The position numbers and the translations under genes are program-made. Shown in pieces: positions 56,471 to 64,000 of a stretch of 64,000 bases of DNA (the stretch's first letter is position 1; each line of letters begins with the position of its first letter). Source of the DNA: Psychrobacter pacificensis (GTDB lineage Bacteria; Pseudomonadota; Gammaproteobacteria; Pseudomonadales; Moraxellaceae); the NCBI RefSeq assembly GCF_900101915.1, contig NZ_FNAL01000013.1, forward strand, positions 17,721 to 81,720, given 5' to 3'. The notes beneath the pieces are model-generated. The model did no database searches. It saw only the letters and a list, made by a program, of their open reading frames with translations, and was not told the DNA's origin.

Positions 56471-58729
56471 TTAACGATTGAGAGGATATGTCGTTATACC
56501 ATCGTTGGGACTATCTACCTTAGTGAAACCTTGAGGGGTTGACCGCGGGGTTTGATCGCGCTTAGGAATAAGGGGGTTGAGCGGCATCAATTCATAGTCT
56601 GCATCGACATTACCATCCCAGCCCTGTGTTCCGCTCAAAGGGAGCTGTTTGATCGTACCATTTTTATCGATGACCAATTGCAGTACACGCATCTGGTTAA
56701 ATTTACGCTCGGTCACACTGGCAACCGCGCCACCATCACGTAAGATGGTTGGTTGTAAAAATATAATCAAGTTACTCTTTTGAGTACTGTCATTGTCAGA
56801 GCGGAACAACCTGCCAATCACTGGTACATTTCCTAAGCCCGGAACTTTTTGCTGGCGTGTGGTACTATTGTCACGCATCAAACCACCTAGGGCGATGGTC
56901 TGCTGATCATCGGCTAAAATCGTTGTATTAATGAGACTTTTATTGGTAGTCAAACCACTAGCATTGCCAGTAGTACCTGGTACGACGGAAGATACTTCTT
57001 GTGAGACCTCCAAACGTACGGTGCCATTATCACCAATATGAGGGATAACGTTAAGATTGATACCAATATCTTGACGATCAATGGTCTGAAAAGGGTTGTT
57101 TGAGTTGTTACCACTGGTAGTATAAGAACCTGTGACAAAAGGTACGTTTTGACCAACCAAGATACTGGCCTTTTCATTATCCAATGTCAAAATAGACGGC
57201 ATGGACAATAGATTGGCACTGGTAGAAGAGTCGAGTGCTTGCAAAATGGCACCATAAAATTCCGTATTACCCTGACTGTCTTTTCGGCTATCGCCAATCC
57301 CAACCAAAGCACCAACGATAGAGCTGGCAGCGGAGCTAATACCTGCGGCGCCCGCAGCAGCACTACCACCCAATGCGGCAGCGGCCAAGGTGGTCGCACT
57401 AGCACCGACATTATTGAAGTTGACGACACCATAGCCACTATTGGCATTACCAAGCGCCCACTGAACGCCTAGCTGGGTTGCATCATCACCTGAAACTTCG
57501 ACGATAGCAGCTTGAATCAAGACTTGTGCGCGGCGACTGTCCAATTGATTGACCGCATCTTCAATCTCAAACATCAGTTCAGGATCTGCATTGACGATAA
57601 CGGCATTTTGCGTCTCGTCAGCGATAATACTAAAGGGTTTTCCACCAACGCCTGTACCGCTTCCACTTGTATTGCTAGCAGGCACAACTGATGTACTACT
57701 GCTACTGCCAATACTCTCACTCGCCGCACTGTTAATGGTTGCCCCTGTACTGCTTGCATCATTTAAAGAAGCGGACTCTAACGTTGAGGTGGCTCCAGCG
57801 CTATTAATCGATTGATTGGCCAAAAGGCCTCGTAGCATATCAGCAATATGACTGGCGCTGGCATACTTTAGGCGAAAGACACGTAAACCGCTCAGTCTTC
57901 TTGTCGGTGTGGTATCTAGTTGATTAACCATCTCCTGAACTTTGGCAATCATCTCAGGGCTGCCTTTGACCAGCAATCGATCACTTGATGAATCAGCGAT
58001 CACTTTGAGTTGATTATTACCACCTTGTGCTTGTCCGCTACTAGCGCTTGCCACCAAGGCACTGATTAGCTCCATCATACGTTCGGCATCGACGTGGCGT
58101 AGTGGTATCACTTGCAGACTATCATTGACATTGCTGTCCAAGTCACGGATAAGGGCCGTGAGTTGGTTCAGGCTATCCGCGCGATCTGATAGCACCAGCG
58201 CGTTCACACCAGGCACAGCGGCGGCATGTGCAGACTGCGGCATTAAAGGTCTTATAACGCCCAATACTTCTGCTGCTTGAGTATTCGTCAAATAAATCAC
58301 TCGGGTTGCGAGCGACTCACCGACACTATTGCCGCGTAAATCAACAGCGACACCAGACTGCTTGGCGACATTATCTGGCACCAGTTTGATTGTCGTACCT
58401 GACTCTATCGCTGCAATCCCATTGACCTGCATGACACTTAAGAACAGCTGATAAATCTCATCACGCGATAAGGCTTTGTTTGAGATGACCGTCACATTGC
58501 CGTTGATACGAGGATCAAGGACAAAGTTTTGGTCGGTGATGGTTGCCACCTCATTAATAAAGGCTTTGATATCAGCATCTTGTAAGTTTACCTTCCAGCT
58601 CTCAGCACTCGCTAGGCCCATGCTAGCAGCCCATAAGGGTACCGCTAGGCAAAGAGGACGACACAGGCGCATCAAACGCGGCAGGATACGGTGTAACGGT
58701 GTGGCTGAAAATTGATGAAAACTTACCAT
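56471..58729 (-). CDS. gspD: Type II secretion system secretin GspD
   Basis: A 752-residue outer-membrane secretin. A long N-terminal signal ends near ASMGLASAES. The N0 domain (WKVNLQDADIKAFINEVATI) and the N1-N3 repeats (VIYLTNTQAAEVLGVIRPLM, VIPLRHVDAERMMELISALV, FRLKYASASHIADMLRGLL) come before the secretin domain with VGQNVPFVTGSY, LNVIPHIGDNGTVRLEV and LGGLMRDNSTTRQQKVPGLG. The N3 domain carries a Ser/Gly/Ala-rich insertion. Last of gspN-gspC-gspD; no GspS pilotin is visible. Confidence 0.92.
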   Translation of the reverse strand: MVSFHQFSATPLHRILPRLMRLCRPLCLAVPLWAASMGLASAESWKVNLQDADIKAFINEVATITDQNFVLDPRINGNVTVISNKALSRDEIYQLFLSVMQVNGIAAIESGTTIKLVPDNVAKQSGVAVDLRGNSVGESLATRVIYLTNTQAAEVLGVIRPLMPQSAHAAAVPGVNALVLSDRADSLNQLTALIRDLDSNVNDSLQVIPLRHVDAERMMELISALVASASSGQAQGGNNQLKVIADSSSDRLLVKGSPEMIAKVQEMVNQLDTTPTRRLSGLRVFRLKYASASHIADMLRGLLANQSINSAGATSTLESASLNDASSTGATINSAASESIGSSSSTSVVPASNTSGSGTGVGGKPFSIIADETQNAVIVNADPELMFEIEDAVNQLDSRRAQVLIQAAIVEVSGDDATQLGVQWALGNANSGYGVVNFNNVGASATTLAAAALGGSAAAGAAGISSAASSIVGALVGIGDSRKDSQGNTEFYGAILQALDSSTSANLLSMPSILTLDNEKASILVGQNVPFVTGSYTTSGNNSNNPFQTIDRQDIGINLNVIPHIGDNGTVRLEVSQEVSSVVPGTTGNASGLTTNKSLINTTILADDQQTIALGGLMRDNSTTRQQKVPGLGNVPVIGRLFRSDNDSTQKSNLIIFLQPTILRDGGAVASVTERKFNQMRVLQLVIDKNGTIKQLPLSGTQGWDGNVDADYELMPLNPLIPKRDQTPRSTPQGFTKVDSPNDGITTYPLNR

Positions 58730-58807
58730 ATTGATAATTACCTACAGTGATATTGCGTCATATGTACTGAGTGTTTAACGAGCACTCTTTGCTAAAAGTC
58801 CGTCTTA

Positions 58808-59704
58808 TTAGAACTGCTGGCGGATAGTAATAACTTGCTCACCACGTTGAACCTCGATTTGTGCTTCGCCTGCTTGCTGTACTTGCTGTAATACGCTTGC
58901 ATCCTGAGCAGGATTATTGCCCACGTTTTGCCCGTTTACTGTCAACACTTTGTCGCCTGGCTCTAGTCCCAGTCGATTGCGTAATTTTGTTGGCATCGCT
59001 GCGGTGACTTGATAGCTTTCACCTGAGGCCATCACCCCCATTCTACTCAAATAACTGGCAGGATTTTCTTGCAGCGCGGTGACCGCTTCTTCAATCGCCG
59101 TTTGCGGACTGCTTTCACTATTCGTCTCTGTCGGCTCAGGCGGCGTATCTTGTAGGGTCTGGGGCGCTGTCGGCAGCATATTGTTATTGGGTAGACGCTG
59201 GTTACTAACCGCGCCTGCCAGCATGTCACTTTGATCTAGCGGCATAGCATCTGGCATGCCAATCACTGTTTCTTTATCATTGGCATCCGCGATAATAACC
59301 GAATTCCAGTCAACAGCGACAAGAATATAGTCGCTGTCTTTTAGTCCATCACCAATTCGGTAATTTTTCACCTCACCATTTATGTTAAGCAACGCTGAAG
59401 ACATGCTCTCCGGTATGGCGAGTAGTACGCCTTTAAGCTCAACATTGGGTGGTGGCTGGACTGCCGCTGCAATAGGGTCAGGGTCCGCAAATATCGCAAA
59501 CAAACCACTATAGTCATTGGCAGACTTTGTATTGTTTTGCAAAGGGGCTAGCGGCAATGCTGGTGCTAAGGGCGCTGCTAATAGTAACCACAAAAGACGC
59601 GCCGCTGTCCAACATAACCAAGCAATTGCCAGTAGCAACAACCACCCTGAAAAACGATTGAGAGTATTCACGACAGGCTTTAAGCTGGCAGCAATATTTG
59701 ACAT
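58808..59704 (-). CDS. gspC: Type II secretion system protein GspC
   Basis: A 298-residue bitopic inner-membrane protein. A cytoplasmic N-terminus, one membrane helix (about 18-40, WLLLLAIAWLCWTAARLLWL), then a homology region with FAIFADPDPIAAAVQPPPNVELKGVLLAIP, and a C-terminal PDZ domain with KLRNRLGLEPGDKVLTVNGQ and AGEAQIEVQRGEQVI. GspC links the inner platform to GspD. The start touches the gspN stop (1 bp apart), so translation is coupled. Confidence 0.9.
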   Translation of the reverse strand: MSNIAASLKPVVNTLNRFSGWLLLLAIAWLCWTAARLLWLLLAAPLAPALPLAPLQNNTKSANDYSGLFAIFADPDPIAAAVQPPPNVELKGVLLAIPESMSSALLNINGEVKNYRIGDGLKDSDYILVAVDWNSVIIADANDKETVIGMPDAMPLDQSDMLAGAVSNQRLPNNNMLPTAPQTLQDTPPEPTETNSESSPQTAIEEAVTALQENPASYLSRMGVMASGESYQVTAAMPTKLRNRLGLEPGDKVLTVNGQNVGNNPAQDASVLQQVQQAGEAQIEVQRGEQVITIRQQF

Positions 59705-60541
59705 TTAAGGTGCCCCCAGACCAGCTAGCAGCGGCTGGCGCACACTAACGACTGGTGTATCCTGCGGTGCTTGCCCTTTATATTCAGGCATGTTTTCTAG
59801 TAGGCGCTGAGTCAGACTGACATCTAGCATGTTATCCCCGTCTATATACAGATCGCCCAAACGCTTATCTTGATTATTCAATAGATTGATATGCAGCAGA
59901 TTTTTATTGTTTTTTTGCTCAGCACTCAGCTCAGCTCGCAATGCAGGCATAGTAATATAAAAAACCTTACCACCACTTGGATAGCCGACTTCACCGCCAA
60001 CCCAGGTCAACTGACCATCAGCTTCACTAAATCCCGCCGCATTTTTAGCAGACTCATTCTCAGCGGATTCCGATGATGCATTGTCGCTAGACTGACGCTT
60101 TAACGAAACGCCATTGACTTGAATGGGTGTGTTAGGCAGTTGCCAATCAACCACACTTACCAAAGACTCAGGAGCAATCTTTCCGCTCATATCATCAACT
60201 TGCCATGAGTTTAAACCCAGCTTTACCTGTCCGTTCAACCTCGTTTGCTCTGAGTTGATAGTCACCTCGGCACCAAGCTTGCCTGTGAGCAGTTGCCATG
60301 GCTGCCATGACCATTTGGCCATCCCTGTGAGCGGTGTCGATGATAGAGGAATTTGCCAAATGGCAGAGCCCTGCCATACATTGCCAGACACATGCTGCAC
60401 ATAAGGCGTATTGGGTGCATACTTTTGGACTAACCATGCCGCTGGCATTTGCAATACAGCAAATAAGGCAAACAATACAAATCCGATCAGCCACCAAAGC
60501 TTGCGGGGACGCTTATGAGACAACTCAGATACTTGGGCCAC
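59705..60541 (-). CDS. gspN: Type II secretion system protein GspN
   Basis: A 278-residue bitopic inner-membrane protein of the T2SN family. An N-terminal helix (about 15-37, LWWLIGFVLFALFAVLQMPA) is followed by a periplasmic part with NTPYVQHVSGNVWQGSA and a WSWQPWQLLTGKLGAEV region typical of GspN. The gene order gspN-gspC-gspD is seen in Acinetobacter and Pseudomonas-type systems. It is the first gene of the transcript. The other Gsp components are not in the window. Confidence 0.85.
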   Translation of the reverse strand: MAQVSELSHKRPRKLWWLIGFVLFALFAVLQMPAAWLVQKYAPNTPYVQHVSGNVWQGSAIWQIPLSSTPLTGMAKWSWQPWQLLTGKLGAEVTINSEQTRLNGQVKLGLNSWQVDDMSGKIAPESLVSVVDWQLPNTPIQVNGVSLKRQSSDNASSESAENESAKNAAGFSEADGQLTWVGGEVGYPSGGKVFYITMPALRAELSAEQKNNKNLLHINLLNNQDKRLGDLYIDGDNMLDVSLTQRLLENMPEYKGQAPQDTPVVSVRQPLLAGLGAP

Positions 60542-60606
60542 GGTTGCACAACTCTTATATAAGACAAAAACGTCATTATCATAACAAACAATGACCTATA
60601 GATGAC

Positions 60607-60668
60607 AGAAAAAAAGCCAGTATCTTTTTACCAAAATATTGGCAATAGAGATACTGGCTTTTTTATTT
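60607..60668. terminator. Hairpin terminator between hns and gspN
   Basis: AAAAAGCCAGTATCT pairs with AGATACTGGCTTTTT across a loop of about 25 nt. An A run before and a T run after make it functional in both directions. It ends the hns transcript before the gspN promoter on the minus strand. Confidence 0.78.
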
Positions 60669-60783
60669 TGCAAAGCTTCAGTGCTTATGACTAAATGATT
60701 GTAAATAAACCATTATCCATAAGACTGACAAGCTCCGTCTCGTACTGTGTTACGACTCGAAACTATCTAATTGGATAGCCTAA

Positions 60784-61107
60784 TTAGATAGCAAAATCTT
60801 CAAGGCCACGACCTGCTGCTAGCGCTTCAACCAACCATGTTGGCTTACGTCCGCGACCAGTCCAAGTTTCTTCCTTGTTATCAGTATTGCGATACTTAAT
60901 ACTGCGTTTTTTCTCTAGTTTTTCACCAGCTTTTAAGATCTCTTCAATCGTAGCGTTGCTGTCTTCTGCAATTTGCTCAAACTGAATATAAGCATCATAC
61001 AAACGCTGATGCTGTTTTTTGGCAATAAGCTGCTGTGCATTTTCGCTGATGGCACGTAGTTCATCTACGTTTAAGTTATCTAAATCAATTGCGTTATTTT
61101 TACTCAT
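60784..61107 (-). CDS. hns: H-NS family nucleoid-associated protein
   Basis: A 107-residue protein. The N-terminal two thirds form a helical oligomerisation region (LDNLNVDELRAISENAQQLI, AGEKLEKKRSI). The C-terminal DNA-binding part has TWTGRGRKPTWLVEALAAGR, the H-NS core motif WTGRGRxPxW. H-NS binds AT-rich DNA and silences horizontally acquired genes. It is a single gene between terminators; the AT-rich 454-bp region upstream could allow autoregulation. Confidence 0.9.
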   Translation of the reverse strand: MSKNNAIDLDNLNVDELRAISENAQQLIAKKQHQRLYDAYIQFEQIAEDSNATIEEILKAGEKLEKKRSIKYRNTDNKEETWTGRGRKPTWLVEALAAGRGLEDFAI

Positions 61108-61561
61108 AGTAAGTCCAACTGTCGGATAAAAAATATCACCTCAATAGAGACATTGTACCTATTGAGATACCTGAATGATGACTCATTCATTATTCAAAAA
61201 TTAATAGTTTTTAAGGGTTAATTTGATTTTTGATTAATCAAAGATTATTCATAATTATTTTAATAAACATGAATAATAAAAATATTGCTGGCAAACACAA
61301 GCATTCATTATACCTTATATAGCAAATGGCTATCGACAATAATTACTTATCAAAACTTAACTCAACAAATTTCTATTTTCTATAGTGTTTCTTAAATGCG
61401 GTATTCCCTGAATATTAGTACTTTTTCATTTTTTAATAAAATAATATTCATTCATACACTATATTAATAAATCTGCTTTATTAGCATCTAATAATTAGGC
61501 GCTGTAGCAAAAGTATATGAGCTTGCGAACGAATGCTTGTCTAAACCCTAACGACTTTTAT
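61108..61561. promoter_or_regulatory. AT-rich region upstream of hns
   Basis: About 454 bp, extremely AT-rich with runs such as TAATAATTAATAA-type stretches, no gene of note. It carries the hns promoter on its left and the end of the first BLUF gene on its right. H-NS binding to its own upstream DNA is plausible from composition. Confidence 0.4.
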
Positions 61562-61999
61562 TTAGCCTTTTTGTGCACTCAGCTCATTCATCAACCCATG
61601 AGCAGATTCAGCATTTAGCAGGTAAGGGTTAAAACCAATAGTCGTAGAGTACTTTAAATAGATTGCGGCGTTCTCTTCGGTCGGAGACGCATAGTTCATC
61701 GACCATTTCGCCCACTCCCTATGCTTTAGCTCACGTGTGTCAATAATCTGTAGGTCGTGATGACGCTCATCGGAAATGAGACTGTATAGCAATCGATTAA
61801 TTTGCGCTCTTGGGCCTTCTATCGTCTGCAAAAAATAATCTTTATTGAACGTTAGCATCCCAGTGATACTATTAGCAGCGTTATTTATCTGTGCTTGCTG
61901 TAATATTTCATTGAAATCGGTCGCTGATACATTTGGGTTTGCACGGCTAGCATAGGTCATGCTCACTAAGATATGGGCATCTGCGTGTGTTGATGTCAT
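61562..61999 (-). CDS. BLUF domain photoreceptor 1
   Basis: A 145-residue single-domain BLUF protein, started at the ATG at 61999 with AAGAGA upstream (the frame is open to a TTG at 62017). The flavin site shows Tyr in SMTYASRA, Asn in NNAANSITGMLTF and Gln in YFLQTIEGPRAQIN, the three residues needed for blue-light hydrogen-bond switching. The C-terminal helices (STTIGFNPYLLNAESAH) suit a partner contact. It lacks an output domain, like BlsA of Acinetobacter. It follows a second BLUF gene by 57 bp. Confidence 0.9.
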   Translation of the reverse strand: MTSTHADAHILVSMTYASRANPNVSATDFNEILQQAQINNAANSITGMLTFNKDYFLQTIEGPRAQINRLLYSLISDERHHDLQIIDTRELKHREWAKWSMNYASPTEENAAIYLKYSTTIGFNPYLLNAESAHGLMNELSAQKG

Positions 62000-62056
62000 G
62001 TTTGTTCTCTTATACAAATATTATGAAAGCGGATCGCATTTATAGGCATTACTCAA

Positions 62057-62575
62057 TTAACCAAGGGCATACCACGGTTTTTTCTTTTGAGAGGCACGCT
62101 GCTCTTCTTGCTCTTGAAGCTCTGATAAGGTGTCAATCAACATCATAATCTGATTGGTGCTCATCAAATAAGGATTGAATTCGTTACCTGTCGAAAACTT
62201 CAGTGCCAGCCCCTTGTTCTCATCGCTTGGAATCAAATACTTCATTGACCATTTGTTCCAATGACGCTGCTCAACCTCACGGCATTCTATGACTTGCAGG
62301 GAATGATGACGCTCATCTTGCACAAGCTTTCTAAGCAAGCCATTGATAATCGGCCTAGCCCCTTCGATACTTTGTAAAAAGTAGTTATGGTTAAACACCA
62401 ACGCACCAGTGATGCCATTGCGCTCATTGTTTTGCCGAGCCTGCTCAAGGATACGAGTGACCTCACCATTAGCATTATCAGTGTTGTAACGGCTGATATA
62501 AGTCAGACGCAAAATGATATGCTCACCCTGCCGCATTTTTAGACTATTTGACTCTGAGAGATCGACTGATTCCAT
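62057..62575 (-). CDS. BLUF domain photoreceptor 2
   Basis: A 172-residue BLUF protein, started at the ATG at 62575 with GGAA upstream (TTG at 62587 rejected). Key residues are Tyr in LRLTYISRYN, Asn in NNERNGITGALVF and Gln in YFLQSIEGARPIIN. The C-terminus is longer than in copy 1, with EQEEQRASQKKKPWYALG, a charged tail. The two BLUF proteins are clearly related but diverged. It is co-directional with the unknown gene starting at 63325 (75-bp gap), so the three may be one transcript. Confidence 0.9.
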   Translation of the reverse strand: MESVDLSESNSLKMRQGEHIILRLTYISRYNTDNANGEVTRILEQARQNNERNGITGALVFNHNYFLQSIEGARPIINGLLRKLVQDERHHSLQVIECREVEQRHWNKWSMKYLIPSDENKGLALKFSTGNEFNPYLMSTNQIMMLIDTLSELQEQEEQRASQKKKPWYALG

Positions 62576-62650
62576 AATTTTTTCCAATTAATTTGCTAGA
62601 TTTATAAAAAAGGCGGTGCAGGTATTGCTAATCACTCATCAATGGCCGTA

Positions 62651-63325
62651 CTAACGTGACTGTTGAATTTTTTTCATAAATTTGCTCATACCACGTGCTA
62701 GATTCGCGTTACTGCTCTTTTGTACTTCTTGTGCCAACAGTAATAATTGCGCGCTGTCCTCACACTGCTCTAGACTCAGTAAATAGCCCCAAGCTTCTGC
62801 AGGTGGTGCATTTTTTTCAATGTAGGTCGCCAAGTCAGATTTAAGGGTTCCATAGTTGGCACCAGCAACTTTTGCCTTAAACATACTACCGATAGACTTT
62901 TTGCCAGTCTCTGCAATTTTGCTTGGCGGTTTGCTATTAAAAGTACGATCGAACTCTATCTCAGTACTGACATCAAATGAGTTGCCTGTAGATTGAGGTT
63001 GCTTAGCGACTGGTACTTGAGGAATAGTAGGTGCTTCGGTTACAGTAGATACCTGAGGCGCTGTTTGGATTTGCGAACTAGCGTTAGCAGCACCAATCAG
63101 TTCAATACAATCAAGCTCTAAAAGCAACTCAAATAAAGGCCCAACACCGTCAAAATCAGCAAACATTTTGCTATTATCAAGCGTATCAAGGTAGTTTTGA
63201 TACGTGCGCTTGCCATCAATCATAATCAGCAATGTTCTCGCTTCTCGCGGCAATATACCGAGACTTTGAGACTTTATTTCTGCTCTACCTAAATCGCTTT
63301 TGCGAAACACGTCACCGTAGTTCAT
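62651..63325 (-). CDS. Unknown protein upstream of the BLUF pair
   Basis: A 224-residue soluble protein that I do not recognise. The N-terminal part (about 1-75) has GILPREARTLLIMIDGKRTY and a following helical block LFELLLELDCIEL, similar to a small winged-helix or adaptor domain found in regulatory proteins. A Thr/Pro/Gln-rich linker (about 78-115) leads to a C-terminal helical domain with YIEKNAPPAEAWGYLLSLEQ. No enzymatic motif is seen. Its position at the head of the BLUF set suggests it may be the signalling partner, which is an inference. Confidence 0.65.
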   Translation of the reverse strand: MNYGDVFRKSDLGRAEIKSQSLGILPREARTLLIMIDGKRTYQNYLDTLDNSKMFADFDGVGPLFELLLELDCIELIGAANASSQIQTAPQVSTVTEAPTIPQVPVAKQPQSTGNSFDVSTEIEFDRTFNSKPPSKIAETGKKSIGSMFKAKVAGANYGTLKSDLATYIEKNAPPAEAWGYLLSLEQCEDSAQLLLLAQEVQKSSNANLARGMSKFMKKIQQSR

Positions 63326-63761
63326 GCTTTATATTCAATATTGACAGCAAGATAGGCATCTTACCGATAAGACACCGACCCAGATAATTTTGTTCTTTTC
63401 AGCCATGAATGGCCAAACTCTGATAGATTTGAATTTATTGTTAACTGATGCTTTACATGCAACCTTGGCGCTTAAAATCAGCTACACTATTTAATTAAAT
63501 AGAGTATATCAATGTCATCAATAGACTGTTACCACTAATTGAATTGGATAGCACAAACGGTTTATATAAGGTATGAAAGGTAGTTTTTATAAATTTTAAT
63601 ATAAAAATTGAAAATAAAATAATGGCAACAACGCTTTTAAAAAATAACGGTTATATACAACAGTGAATAACCACACTTCCTTGATAAACCACTCAATATA
63701 GTCAATTCCACCTAAAAGTGTTATAAATTAATTATCAAATCCAATTGTTATTATAAAGACC
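63326..63761. other. Gap before the IS630-type transposase
   Basis: About 435 bp, AT-rich. It contains a 16-bp palindrome CTATTTAATTAAATAG (63487-63502) and, near 63697-63718, ATATAGTCAATTCCACC, which may be the left end of the insertion sequence after a TA target site. The exact left end cannot be fixed without the right end. Confidence 0.4.
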
Positions 63762-64000
63762 ATGACTTACTCACTAGATTTTCGCAAACAGGTACTAAAA
63801 AGCTTAGACGAGGGTATGACCTTTGCCGAGGCGGCTGAGTCTTATAATCTGAGCCCAACCACCATACAGAACTGGAAGCGGCGTGTTCATAGTAAAACAA
63901 CCAGGCAAACCAAGCCCTATAAAATACCAGATGATGTGCTACTTAATGATGTCAAAGAGTATCCCGATGATTACCAGTATGAGCGAGCTCGTCGTCTAAA
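63762..64000 (+). mobile_element. IS630-type transposase, N-terminal part (runs off the window)
   Basis: Eighty codons are visible, starting MTYSLDFRKQVLKSLDEGMT and continuing FAEAAESYNLSPTTIQNWKR. This is the Tc1/IS630-type N-terminal helix-turn-helix (DxRKxVL, then a S/T-TI-W reading helix) that binds terminal inverted repeats. A linker with KPYKIPDDVLLNDVKEYPDD follows. The DDE catalytic part is beyond the window edge, so it cannot be judged whether the element is intact. A likely left end lies about 45-65 bp upstream. Confidence 0.8.

Noticed and set aside
63487..63502. Palindrome CTATTTAATTAAATAG as an IS end or attachment site
   Set aside because: It is AT-only apart from its ends, common by chance in such DNA, and about 260 bp from the transposase start without a matching partner.

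Overview
The window looks like a chromosomal segment of a Psychrobacter-type gammaproteobacterium (Moraxellaceae). This is inferred from moderate GC with AT-rich intergenic DNA, the protein flavour, a TrpR/TrpE/TrpG block, an Acinetobacter-like H-NS, a FimX-type type IV pilus regulator and an EpmB/EF-P pair. No rRNA, tRNA or CRISPR array was seen. The DNA is almost entirely host-like; the only mobile element is the start of an IS630-type transposase at the right edge.

Region 1 (1-9.5 kb) is iron acquisition: the N-terminal part of tonB, a lipoprotein binding protein, two permeases and an ATPase of the FatBDCE type, a PepSY membrane protein and a TonB-dependent receptor. Fur-box-like sequences lie upstream of tonB, in the tonB/binding-protein divergent region and upstream of the receptor. 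Region 2 (9.5-16 kb) holds trpR-trpE-trpG, an EamA exporter and a polar amino-acid ABC transporter. Region 3 (16-23 kb) is a complete histidine utilisation locus: the repressor gene hutC diverges from hutU-hutH-hutG-hutI, with a TTGTATATACAA palindrome overlapping the hutU -10 element.

Region 4 (23.2-26.3 kb) is the most unusual part: five co-directional genes encoding a roadblock/LC7 protein, a stand-alone Aer-like PAS protein, a PhnD-like binding protein with no signal peptide, an unknown protein, and a protein whose C-terminal half looks like a second, diverged roadblock domain. I could not assign this to a described system. A methyltransferase gene and a convergent AT-rich coiled-coil membrane protein gene follow.

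Region 5 (28.5-36.4 kb) is a molybdenum hydroxylase operon like E. coli paoABCD, with a MocA-type nucleotidyltransferase and a GNAT gene. Its first subunit lacks the Tat signal of PaoA, and an 8-bp tandem repeat lies in its upstream region. A decayed nitroreductase gene (one frameshift and two stops) lies upstream. Region 6 (36.8-45.6 kb) has a DsbA/FrnE-type oxidoreductase, glutathione-dependent formaldehyde dehydrogenase, a LysR regulator, a DUF302 remnant, a DUF4031 protein, a MoxR-DUF58-transglutaminase set and a lipoprotein cytochrome c.

Region 7 (45.7-56 kb) carries a FimX-like protein with degenerate GGDEF and EAL sites, a large possibly PilZ-like protein, epmB and efp (divergent), a hybrid histidine kinase, tcdA and a TatD nuclease. 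Region 8 (56-61 kb) carries a 55-codon membrane ORF, type II secretion genes gspN-gspC-gspD and an H-NS gene. Region 9 (61.5-64 kb) has two tandem BLUF photoreceptors with a linked unknown protein, then the IS630-type transposase start. All identifications come from reading motifs and lengths; no database search was run.
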